Source: Pyxidicoccus sp. MSG2 (GTDB taxonomy: Bacteria > Myxococcota > Myxococcia > Myxococcales > Myxococcaceae). From it: a stretch of 64,000 nt of DNA. The notes beneath the pieces were generated by a model. The model was not told where the DNA came from, searched no databases, and was given only the letters and a program-made list of their open reading frames with translations. This document shows, in pieces, positions 39,370 through 48,342 of the stretch (position 1 is its first letter; each line of letters begins with the position of its first letter). Both the position numbers and the translations under genes were made by a program. The stretch lies in the NCBI RefSeq assembly GCF_026626705.1, contig NZ_JAPNKC010000001.1:12091001-12155000 (forward strand). The letters run 5' to 3'.

Positions 39370-41013
39370 TCAGAAGCGGCTGACGGAGTCGCCGACGACT
39401 TCCCAGTCGGTCCACGCCTCGCTGCTCGCGGACACCTGGCGGCGCATGTGCAGCACGCCGTTGTTGCCGAGGATGAAGACGACGCCGCGCCCGTCCGCGT
39501 AGCGCCCGGCGGCCGGGTTGGACGCGGTGACGCCGCCCAGGTCCACCCAGTTGGACCACGCGCCGCTGGTGTAGAGGCGGCGGGTGTAGAGCGCGCCCGC
39601 CGTGCCCCGGACGAACACGTCTAGCGAGCCGTCGGTGTTCACCCCCACGGCCGCGTCCGAGGTGATGGGCCCACCGAGGGACAACCAGCTCCCCCAGCTT
39701 CCATTGGCCGCGGTCTGGGCGCCGTAGAACAGCTCGTCGTTGTTCAGGCCGCGCACGAAGAGGAACACGCGCCCGTCCGCGTGGCGCCGGGCCACCGTCT
39801 CCGCGTGGAGCTCCCCCGCCAGGCTGCTCCACCCGCCCCAGCTCCCGTTGGGAGCGCCCTGCGTGCGGCGCAGCACGTTGCGGCCCAGGCCCCGGCCGTA
39901 CATTTCCAGCCGGCCGTCCTGCCAGGCCGCCAGCGTGGGCCGGTTGGAGATGGCGCCCCCGCCCAGCAGCGTCCAGTTGCCGAACCCGCTGTTCGCCGCC
40001 GTCTGCGAGCGGACGTAGACCTCACCGCTGTTGCCCCGTGTGGCGAACGTCAGGCGCCCATCCAGGTTGGACGCCACCGCCGGGTCCAGGTTGGTGCGGC
40101 CGCCCAGGCCACTCCAGCCGCTCCAGCCACCGGAGGCCTGGTTGATGACCCACAAATCCTTGCTCGGCCCGCGCACGAAGAGGGACAGGCGCCCGTCCTG
40201 GTTGCGCCCCACCACCGGGTTGCCCGCGAGCTGTCCGCCCAGGCTGCTCCAGCCGCTGAAGCCTCCATTCGGCACGCCCTGCGCCGAGCGGTAGATGGCT
40301 CCGTCGCGGCCCTTCATGAACACCTCCAGGCGGCCATCGGAGTTCGTCCCCACGCCCGGCGTGGGCGCGGCCTGGATGAGCAGGTTGTGGATGGGCCGGT
40401 GGAAGAACGCGAAGCCCGTGTAGACGCGGAAGTACGCGCCGTTCATCGAGGACGAGTTGTCGTAGACGTAGAACGCCCCGTCCGCGCCTCGGCCGCCGAA
40501 GATGGCGCCGTGCCACTGGTCTCCCCACGCATGGCCCTGGTGGGTGGACAGCACGTCACCGGGGACCAGCTCGTTCCAGTCGGTGATGGCCTCCCAGTCC
40601 GCGCTCGGGTAGTCCGCCACGGGCAGCCCGCCCGAGACGCCGAGCCAACGCGCGCGGTTGTACGCGTTGGGGGAGTAGTCCTCCGGGTGCGTGCCGCCGT
40701 CCGCGAGCAGCGCGTTCCACACCTGTCGGACGAAGCCGTAGCAGTCCTGGACCCCGTCGAAGATATAGGGCCGGTTCTGCGCCATGATGCCGCTGGCGCG
40801 CTCCATCACCTTGCGCTGCAGGCCCACGCCGGAGTTGCCGTACTGGCCCGACAGCCGCGAGAGATTGGACTGGAGCGCCGCCGATACGGCCTGCCGCTGC
40901 TGGCCCGCCGGCGCCGCCGCTGGAATCTCCGGTTCCACCTCGGGCCCACAGGCGGCGAGCAGCCCCGCCACCAGGGCCAGGACACACGTCTGGCTCCACA
41001 TGCCGCGTCTCAT
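39370..41013 (-). CDS. Lipoprotein: NlpC/P60-like peptidase plus seven-bladed PLL-type propeller
   Basis: 547 residues from the ATG at 41013 (GAGGT upstream; a GTG at 41022 is the alternative). Lipobox LLAAC. Residues about 40-200 resemble NlpC/P60 cysteine hydrolases, with Cys in DCYGFV and His in QWHGAIFGG. The rest is seven repeats of about 47 residues with the pattern N-x-DGRL-x-(V/L)F-x-G, then a W-x-x-W-x-(S/L)LGG end, as in fucose-binding PLL-type lectin propellers. Suggests a surface peptidoglycan- or glycan-targeting enzyme with a sugar-binding propeller. It precedes the SLH lipoprotein by 43 bases, so the two may be co-transcribed. Confidence 0.82.
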   Translation of the reverse strand: MRRGMWSQTCVLALVAGLLAACGPEVEPEIPAAAPAGQQRQAVSAALQSNLSRLSGQYGNSGVGLQRKVMERASGIMAQNRPYIFDGVQDCYGFVRQVWNALLADGGTHPEDYSPNAYNRARWLGVSGGLPVADYPSADWEAITDWNELVPGDVLSTHQGHAWGDQWHGAIFGGRGADGAFYVYDNSSSMNGAYFRVYTGFAFFHRPIHNLLIQAAPTPGVGTNSDGRLEVFMKGRDGAIYRSAQGVPNGGFSGWSSLGGQLAGNPVVGRNQDGRLSLFVRGPSKDLWVINQASGGWSGWSGLGGRTNLDPAVASNLDGRLTFATRGNSGEVYVRSQTAANSGFGNWTLLGGGAISNRPTLAAWQDGRLEMYGRGLGRNVLRRTQGAPNGSWGGWSSLAGELHAETVARRHADGRVFLFVRGLNNDELFYGAQTAANGSWGSWLSLGGPITSDAAVGVNTDGSLDVFVRGTAGALYTRRLYTSGAWSNWVDLGGVTASNPAAGRYADGRGVVFILGNNGVLHMRRQVSASSEAWTDWEVVGDSVSRF

Positions 41014-41097
41014 GTGCTTCACCTCGTCCGGTTCGGTTGACGCGAACGAGGTACCGCGCGGTATGCGGGAATCGAAGGGTTGGCGGATTAAATCGGG

Positions 41098-43677
41098 TTA
41101 GAAGTCCGTCCCCGGCGCGTCGAGGTACTCGAAGCCCTCGGGCACCTTCAGGAGGTAGCCGGTGTCGTCGAACTCCACGGACAGGGGGCTGCCGGCGAGC
41201 AGCTCGCGCAGGTAGCGCACGTTGACGCGCAGCGCGTTGTCGTGGCGCAGCGGGTCATACCCGGCGGACCAGATGGCGACGGCCAGTTCCTCCTTCGTCA
41301 GCACGATGCCCGGCCGCGAAGCGAGCGCGTACAGCAGGCGGCGCAGCACCGGCCGGCGACGGAGGGACACCTGCCGGCCGCCGAGGCTCAGCACGTGGCC
41401 GCGTGCGTCCAGCAGGGCCTGGTAGCGCACCGGGGCGAGCCGCTCGAACAGGGCGGGCACCACTTCCGGGTCCACCCTGCCCTCGGCGGCGACACGTCCG
41501 GCCTCGGCCAGCGCGCGAGCGGACTCCTCGCCCCGCCCCTCCCGCCGCGCGGCCACCGCCAGCGCCAGGTGACCCAGGGCGCGATCCAGCGCGAAGTCCG
41601 GCGTGGCGGGAGGCCGGGCCTCCTCCAGCAGGACGTGCAGGCGCCTCGAGTCCCCCTGCCGCGCGGCATCCAGCGCCGCCAGGGCCCGCGCGCGAAAGGA
41701 CGTGGCCCGGCCGGTGGCGGGCGGCGCTCCCGCCTCCCATTGCCCCACGAGGTCCGCCTTCCGGGCCCGCTCGACGAAGCGCAGCCCCGCCTCCATCGCC
41801 GCCCCGCGCATGCCCTGCTCGGCGTCCGCGAGCGCCTCCCGCCCTTCCCGCACCCGCCCCAGCTCCACCAGCCACCCGCCAATCCACGCCCGCGTCCACA
41901 GCGCCCACAGCACCTCGCCGCCCCGTGCGAGCGCGTCCAGCACCGCGCGCAGCTCGGCCAGGGCGCGCAGCCGCTCGCCGCGCTCGAAGTGGAGCACGGC
42001 CTTCGACGCGCGCAGGTACATGCGCATGCGCACGTCCTCGCCCCGCTTCACCGCCGCCTCGGCGACAGCCTGCATCTGCTCGGCCTCGTCGAGCTGGCCC
42101 AGGGTGGCCAGCAGCACCATGGCGAAGGCGGGCGCCAGCACCGCGCCGCGGAAGGTGGCGGGCGCCTCCTGGAAGATGGCCAGGGCCGTGCGCATCGGCT
42201 CCTCGGCCTCCTCGGGGCGCCCGTCCAGCCACAGGGTGAAGGCCGTGCAGAACCACAGGAAGCCCCGCTCGAAGCCGGGGTACTTGCTCCGGGCATACGC
42301 CAGCCGCTCGCGCGCCGTCTCCCCTCCGCCCAGGTACGTCCCCGTCAGCGCCAGCCCCAGGCCCGCGCGCAGGCGCAGGGCCGGCGGTGCCTCGCCGGGC
42401 GCGGACGAGAGCACCTCCTGCATCGCCACCGCCGCCACGTCGAGCCGCGCCGTCAGCATGGCCAGGTGCCCATAGGCGAGCTTCAGCTCGAAGCGGGGCG
42501 ACACGCCCGACTCCACGAGCCCGTGCAGCTCCTCGTACGCCCGCCGCACCTCCAGCAGCCTCGCCAGCGTCCGCGAGCGGAGGATGCGGACCTCGGGGGT
42601 CCTCCGCACGGGAGGAATCGCCTCTAGCGCGCGCAGCAGCTCCGCCGTGGCCCCGTCGCGCACCCACTGCGCGGCCGTCTCCGCCAGCACGCCGCCCGCC
42701 TCTTCGTGGCGCCCCAGGGCCCGCAGGTGCCGGCACAGCTCCGCCACCCGCGCCACCGGCTCCAGCTCCGCCTCGCGCAGCAGCGACGCCAGCGCCTCGT
42801 GCAGCTCGCGCCGCTCCGCTTCCCCGAGCGCCGCGGTGACGGCCTCGCGGAACAGGTCGTGGAGCGAGCAGCCCCCGGCCCCGTCCAACGACACCACCAT
42901 GCGTGTCACCAGCCGCCGCAGCACCGGGCGGCCGTCCGGCGCGGGCAGCAGCTTCAGCAGCGCGGCGGTGGGCAGCGGCACGCTCGCCAGTGCCAGCGCC
43001 CCGGCCAGCCGCCGCTCGGGCGCGGACAGCTGCGCCACGGAGCGGGCAATGGGGTCCTCCTCGGACAGGTCACCGGCGTGCCCACGGCGCAGGAGGAAGG
43101 GGTTGCCCCGGAAGCGCGCCCACGCCAGCTCGAAGCCCGTGGACGGGCCGTACAGCTCGTCCAGCGATGTCCACAACAGCCGCGCGCCCGACTCGTCCAG
43201 GCCGTCCAGCCGCAGCTCCAGCCGGTCCGGCGCATCCGGGCCCAGCACATTCAGCTCCCGGGACGTGGCCACCAGCCTCCCGGTGCGCAGCTGGCCCGCG
43301 AGCTGGTGGAAGAAGAGCGCGGGTCCTCCGGGGCCCAGCCGGTGCACATCGTCGATGAGCAGCAACGCCGACGCGGCGTCCAGCCGCTCCGCCAGTTCCG
43401 CCACGCGCTCGGCCTCGGGCGTGGACGCTGGCACCGCGTCCCGCGCGAGCTGGTGCAGCGCCCGGTCCACCACCACGCCGGCCGGCTCGTCCTCCTCCAC
43501 GCGGTGGTAGATGACGGGGTGCGGCCACCGTGCCGCCAGCGCGTACGCGAGCGTGGACTTGCCCACGCCGGCCACCCCGAAGACGAGCGCGGAGCGGACG
43601 CGGTCGAGCATGGACCGGAGCCGCTCCAGCTCCGCGTCGCGCCCGAGGAACAGCGTCGGTGGTGAGGGGACACGCAC
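41098..43677 (-). CDS. Large AAA/STAND-type ATPase regulator with C-terminal winged helix
   Basis: 859 residues from the GTG at 43677; the open frame reaches 43755 but that part has no family character. The N-terminal ATPase has Walker A GVAGVGKST and Walker B LLLIDDV followed by an R-rich sensor region. The middle (residues 300-750) is Ala/Leu-rich helical repeats of TPR type. The last 100 residues form an OmpR/PhoB-type winged helix (LTKEELAVAIW, HDNALRVNVRYLRELL). In MalT-like regulators the DNA-binding part is also C-terminal but of LuxR type; in SARPs the winged helix is N-terminal. Probably an ATP-dependent transcriptional regulator; target genes unknown. Confidence 0.83.
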   Translation of the reverse strand: MRVPSPPTLFLGRDAELERLRSMLDRVRSALVFGVAGVGKSTLAYALAARWPHPVIYHRVEEDEPAGVVVDRALHQLARDAVPASTPEAERVAELAERLDAASALLLIDDVHRLGPGGPALFFHQLAGQLRTGRLVATSRELNVLGPDAPDRLELRLDGLDESGARLLWTSLDELYGPSTGFELAWARFRGNPFLLRRGHAGDLSEEDPIARSVAQLSAPERRLAGALALASVPLPTAALLKLLPAPDGRPVLRRLVTRMVVSLDGAGGCSLHDLFREAVTAALGEAERRELHEALASLLREAELEPVARVAELCRHLRALGRHEEAGGVLAETAAQWVRDGATAELLRALEAIPPVRRTPEVRILRSRTLARLLEVRRAYEELHGLVESGVSPRFELKLAYGHLAMLTARLDVAAVAMQEVLSSAPGEAPPALRLRAGLGLALTGTYLGGGETARERLAYARSKYPGFERGFLWFCTAFTLWLDGRPEEAEEPMRTALAIFQEAPATFRGAVLAPAFAMVLLATLGQLDEAEQMQAVAEAAVKRGEDVRMRMYLRASKAVLHFERGERLRALAELRAVLDALARGGEVLWALWTRAWIGGWLVELGRVREGREALADAEQGMRGAAMEAGLRFVERARKADLVGQWEAGAPPATGRATSFRARALAALDAARQGDSRRLHVLLEEARPPATPDFALDRALGHLALAVAARREGRGEESARALAEAGRVAAEGRVDPEVVPALFERLAPVRYQALLDARGHVLSLGGRQVSLRRRPVLRRLLYALASRPGIVLTKEELAVAIWSAGYDPLRHDNALRVNVRYLRELLAGSPLSVEFDDTGYLLKVPEGFEYLDAPGTDF

Positions 43678-43761
43678 GGGGGCCCAGCTTACGGGCGTAG
43701 GAGGTCCCCAAGGCAACGGCCGGCCCCGGGCCGCGTCAAGCCATGGCACGCCCAAACGGCA

Positions 43762-43793
43762 ACGGCCGGGCCCCCTTTCGGGAACCCGGCCGT
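43762..43793 (-). terminator. Terminator of rpsA
   Basis: 9-bp stem ACGGCCGGG / CCCGGCCGT with a 14-base loop, about 32 bases past the rpsA stop. On the minus strand it is followed by TGCCGTTTGGG, a weak T-rich tail. Confidence 0.75.
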
Positions 43794-43824
43794 CTTGCGC
43801 CGTGTGGCGCGTGCCGCTGAACGA

Positions 43825-45537
<1,713 letters not shown>

Positions 45538-45625
45538 GAAGTTGAAGTCCTTTGAAACGGTACAGCTGCCCCCTGATGGTGGGTAATACGGAGCAGCCTG
45601 CGGGGAGCAACGGGCCGCTGCGTTC

Positions 45626-45643
45626 GTCCTCCTCATTGAGGAC
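45626..45643 (-). promoter_or_regulatory. Small hairpin in the rpsA leader
   Basis: GTCCTC / GAGGAC stem with a 6-base loop, about 90 bases upstream of the rpsA ATG. rpsA leaders in other bacteria fold and are bound by S1 for autoregulation; whether this hairpin does so is unknown. Confidence 0.35.
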
Positions 45644-45665
45644 TGGAATGTGATGGAAGCCGCGC

Positions 45666-45695
45666 ACCCTAGACACCGATAATTCCGGGAGTCAA
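45666..45695 (-). promoter_or_regulatory. Candidate rpsA promoter
   Basis: On the minus strand TTGACT (45690-45695) and TAGGGT (45666-45671) are 18 bases apart, giving a leader of about 120 bases before the rpsA ATG. Confidence 0.4.
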
Positions 45696-46175
45696 GCGAG
45701 GGCGTGCCCCATGTGCTGATCGGTGGATGGCCCACCCCGGGCATGTCAAGCCCCGGTGCCGGTGTCCGGCCGCAGGGTCACCAGGCGGACGGACGCGAAT
45801 CCCGGCCGGATGGACCCTGCACCTACTTATGAACGGCCAGCCCCCCGTGCAGCCCTCCCGCCGCGAGCGCCCCCCCGAGCGCCTCGGTGGCCCGGCCGGT
45901 GTGCGGACGTCCTCCAGGTGCCCGAATCGGCTGTAAATCCCGGGGATTGCGACATGTTCCAGCCGCCTTCGTTCAGGACTCGGGTGGAGGCCCGCGAGTC
46001 CACTGACCGGCGTATGTCATGGGGAGGTGCGCCCGGGGGGGTGAACTGTTCCCGAACGTCGGCGGCCGCGGGCTCCTCCCCTCTTTGCCTTTCTTGAGAC
46101 GGCGGGCACACGCGGCCTTCTGGTGGGCGGCCAACCTGCATAAGCTCACACGTCCCCGTTGAGCCAGGAATCACC
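45696..46175. other. Divergent intergenic region, no gene recognised
   Basis: Spacer between rpsA and the desaturase-family gene. Short open frames exist on both strands but none has a ribosome site or recognisable protein. AGGAA at 46165-46169 is the ribosome site of the next gene. Confidence 0.5.
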
Positions 46176-47300
46176 GTGTCCACCCTCATCTCTCCCGCCG
46201 TCCGCACGGACCTCGGCAAGCGCGCCGGTGTCACGGCCGGCCTGCTCGGCGTGCTGTGCATCCTCGCCGAGTTCTGCTTCCTCTTCCCGCACCTGCTGGT
46301 GACGAACGACGCCCGGGGCTTCTACGCCGACCACATCGGCGTGTTCCGCGCCATCCTCCAGGGCTCCATCATCCTCACCTTCGCGCTCGGCATGCTGAGC
46401 GTGCTCACGCTGCGCTCCAAGGCGCACGGAGGCATCGCCATGGCGCTGGCGCTGGTGGCGCTGCTGATGGGCGGCGCGGAGGCCGAGCCCCTCACCCACC
46501 AGGCGCGGGGCTTCAGCGCGGGGCTGGACTACTTCATCCTCGAGCTGCTGGTGCTGGGCCTGCTCTTCATTCCCATGGAGCGGCTGTGGGCGCAGACGGA
46601 GCAGCCCATCTTCCGGGTGGGCTGGCAGACGGACCTGAAGCACCTCTTCGTCAGCCACATGGGCGTGCAGCTCATCGCCTTCGCCACGCTGATTCCGGCG
46701 CAGATGTTCTTCACCTGGGCGGTGAAGCTGGACTTCCAGGCCGCGGTGGCCGCGCAGCCGCTGTGGCTCCAGTTCTTCGAGATCCTCTTCGTCATCGACC
46801 TCGTGAGCTACTGGATCCACCGCGCCTTCCACCACTTCCCGTGGATGTGGAAGTTCCACGCCATCCACCACTCCAGCCTGCACATGGACTGGCTGGCCAG
46901 CTCGCGCTCGCACCTGGTGGACGTGCTGGTGAACCGGACGCTGGGCTTCGTGCCCGTCTTCATCCTCGGCTTCGCCCCGCCCGCCATCTACGCGTACCTG
47001 GTCTTCGTGTCGTTCCACGCCGTGTACATCCACGCCAACGTCAACCACCGCTGGCCGGTGCTGCGCTGGGTGTTCGCCACGCCCGAGTTCCACCACTGGC
47101 ACCACACGTCCGACGACGAGGGCATCGACAAGAACTTCGCCGTCTTCCTCTCCTTCATCGACTGGATGTTCGGCACCGCCTGGCTGCCGGCCCACATGCC
47201 GAAGAACTACGGCACCACGAAGTTCCAGCCGCCGGAGACGTACCTGGGCCAGCTCGCCTACCCCTTCCAGAAGCACGAAGAGGAGACGCCGTACGGGTAG
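46176..47300 (+). CDS. Sterol-desaturase/fatty-acid-hydroxylase family membrane protein
   Basis: 374 residues from a GTG start with AGGAA 6 bases upstream. The di-iron histidine motifs are all present: HRAFHH, HAIHH and HHWHH, plus FHAVYIHANVNH. Several membrane segments surround them, and an N-terminal part of about 110 residues adds further transmembrane helices. The family hydroxylates or desaturates lipids such as sterols, carotenoids or acyl chains in the membrane. The substrate cannot be predicted. It is transcribed alone. Confidence 0.88.
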   Translation: MSTLISPAVRTDLGKRAGVTAGLLGVLCILAEFCFLFPHLLVTNDARGFYADHIGVFRAILQGSIILTFALGMLSVLTLRSKAHGGIAMALALVALLMGGAEAEPLTHQARGFSAGLDYFILELLVLGLLFIPMERLWAQTEQPIFRVGWQTDLKHLFVSHMGVQLIAFATLIPAQMFFTWAVKLDFQAAVAAQPLWLQFFEILFVIDLVSYWIHRAFHHFPWMWKFHAIHHSSLHMDWLASSRSHLVDVLVNRTLGFVPVFILGFAPPAIYAYLVFVSFHAVYIHANVNHRWPVLRWVFATPEFHHWHHTSDDEGIDKNFAVFLSFIDWMFGTAWLPAHMPKNYGTTKFQPPETYLGQLAYPFQKHEEETPYG

Positions 47301-47399
47301 TACGGGTCGCTCGCACACAACCCGGATGTTTCACGGTTGAGACATTGAGCAGGGCTGAGCAACGCTTGTAGCCGCTGACGCCACAATCTCTGTCGCGGT

Positions 47400-47416
47400 G
47401 TTGCTCCGGAAGCAAC
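47400..47416 (+). terminator. Small hairpin after the desaturase-family gene
   Basis: GTTGCT / AGCAAC with a 5-base loop, 100 bases past the stop codon. Weak candidate terminator for the rightward gene. Confidence 0.35.
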
Positions 47417-47452
47417 AGCCACCCGGCCGTGCCAGGAAATCAGAAAGCAAGA

Positions 47453-47485
47453 CCGGCCGGCGGGAGTTGCTGATCCGCCGGCCGG
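47453..47485 (-). terminator. Terminator of the small outer-membrane protein gene
   Basis: Perfect 11-bp stem CCGGCCGGCGG / CCGCCGGCCGG with an 11-base loop. On the minus strand it is followed by TCTTGCTTTCTGATTT, a T-rich tail, 10 bases past the stop at 47496. Confidence 0.8.
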
Positions 47486-47495
47486 GCCCTTCGCC

Positions 47496-48143
47496 TCAGA
47501 AGCTGCCGAACTTGAAGAACAGCGTGCCGGCGAAGTTGCTGAGATCACTGCTCTTCAGCCCCTCCAGGTCCACGCCGCCCAGATAGCGGTAGCTGATCCC
47601 CGCGCCCACCCGGAAGAAGCTCAGGACGTTGACCTCGGTCGTCACCGTGGGCTCCACGGCGAAGAGGGCGTCGAACCCCAGGGTCTCCTCTCCGGGGAAC
47701 TCCCCATGGCGTCGTCCCAGCCACCCTCCTCCGAGGAGAACGCCCACCGTGGAGTGCAGCACGCGGTGAGGCGTGAAGACGTACTCCAGCCACAATCCGC
47801 CATAGCCCAGGCGAAGATCGTAGCGCTCGCCCGTTCTGAGTGGGTACGCAGATTGCGTGGGGATCAGGCCATTGACCGCACCCCCCACGCCGAAGCGCCC
47901 ATCGAGGAGCCATGCGCCGCGCCCACCCACGAGCAGCACGTTCGAGCCCAACATCCGTGAGTACGTCGCCGAAGGACCGCCGTATCCCCCGTGCTCAAAG
48001 TCGCCCCCCAGCAGCGTCTGCTGCTCGGGACGTGACCCGGGCGATCCATCACTGGCAGTTGGCACTGTCTCTGCATTGGCTGCGCTTCCAGCCAGCAGCA
48101 GCGCGGTCATCATCCCGTAGGAACCTACAACTCGATGTTTCAT
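47496..48143 (-). CDS. Small predicted outer-membrane beta-barrel protein
   Basis: 215 residues from the ATG at 48143, preceded by AGAGGGGG at about 6 bases, and opening a signal peptide that ends near SAANA. The mature part is made of Gly-rich amphipathic strands (NVLLVGGRGAWLL, YDLRLGYGGLWLEYVF, STVGVLLGGGWLG) and ends in LFFKFGSF, the C-terminal Phe typical of barrels. No known family. It is divergent from the PKS gene and shares a 199-base AT-rich control region with it; the two starts also share the unusual AGAGGGGG ribosome site. Confidence 0.75.
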   Translation of the reverse strand: MKHRVVGSYGMMTALLLAGSAANAETVPTASDGSPGSRPEQQTLLGGDFEHGGYGGPSATYSRMLGSNVLLVGGRGAWLLDGRFGVGGAVNGLIPTQSAYPLRTGERYDLRLGYGGLWLEYVFTPHRVLHSTVGVLLGGGWLGRRHGEFPGEETLGFDALFAVEPTVTTEVNVLSFFRVGAGISYRYLGGVDLEGLKSSDLSNFAGTLFFKFGSF

Positions 48144-48217
48144 GACTGCCCCCTCTGTGAGCCAACTGAACACCGGGCGATTTCGAATCTGTCACCCGGA
48201 AATTACGAAAAGCAGTA

Positions 48218-48247
48218 TTGACCTACTGTAAAGTTCTATTGTACTAA
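48218..48247 (+). promoter_or_regulatory. Candidate PKS-NRPS operon promoter
   Basis: TTGACC (48218-48223) and TACTAA (48242-48247) with an 18-base spacer, in the most AT-rich stretch of this part of the window (about 48180-48260). The leader to the PKS ATG would be about 90 bases. Confidence 0.4.
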
Positions 48248-48253
48248 ACATTT

Positions 48254-48291
48254 TTTGCGGGTTTAGAGCTGTCTATTAGGGGACCCGCAAA
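48254..48291. promoter_or_regulatory. Inverted repeat in the PKS leader (operator or hairpin)
   Basis: Perfect 9-bp inverted repeat TTTGCGGGT (48254-48262) and ACCCGCAAA (48283-48291) with a 20-base centre. It sits just downstream of the predicted -10, 51 bases before the PKS ATG. A position and symmetry fit for a dimeric regulator, or for an RNA hairpin in the leader. Confidence 0.55.
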
Positions 48292-48342
48292 GCGACCTGT
48301 CAATCATTGGGGAAGGTCGCGATACACAGAGGGGGAATCACC

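Noticed and set aside
45827-46261. Minus-strand open frame in the rpsA/desaturase spacer
   Set aside because: Arg/Gly/Pro-rich, no ribosome site, and overlaps the start of a well-supported gene on the other strand.
48307-48342. TTG start for the PKS 12 codons upstream of the chosen ATG
   Set aside because: No ribosome site before it, whereas the ATG at 48343 follows AGAGGGGG at the right distance; the extra residues overlap the leader.
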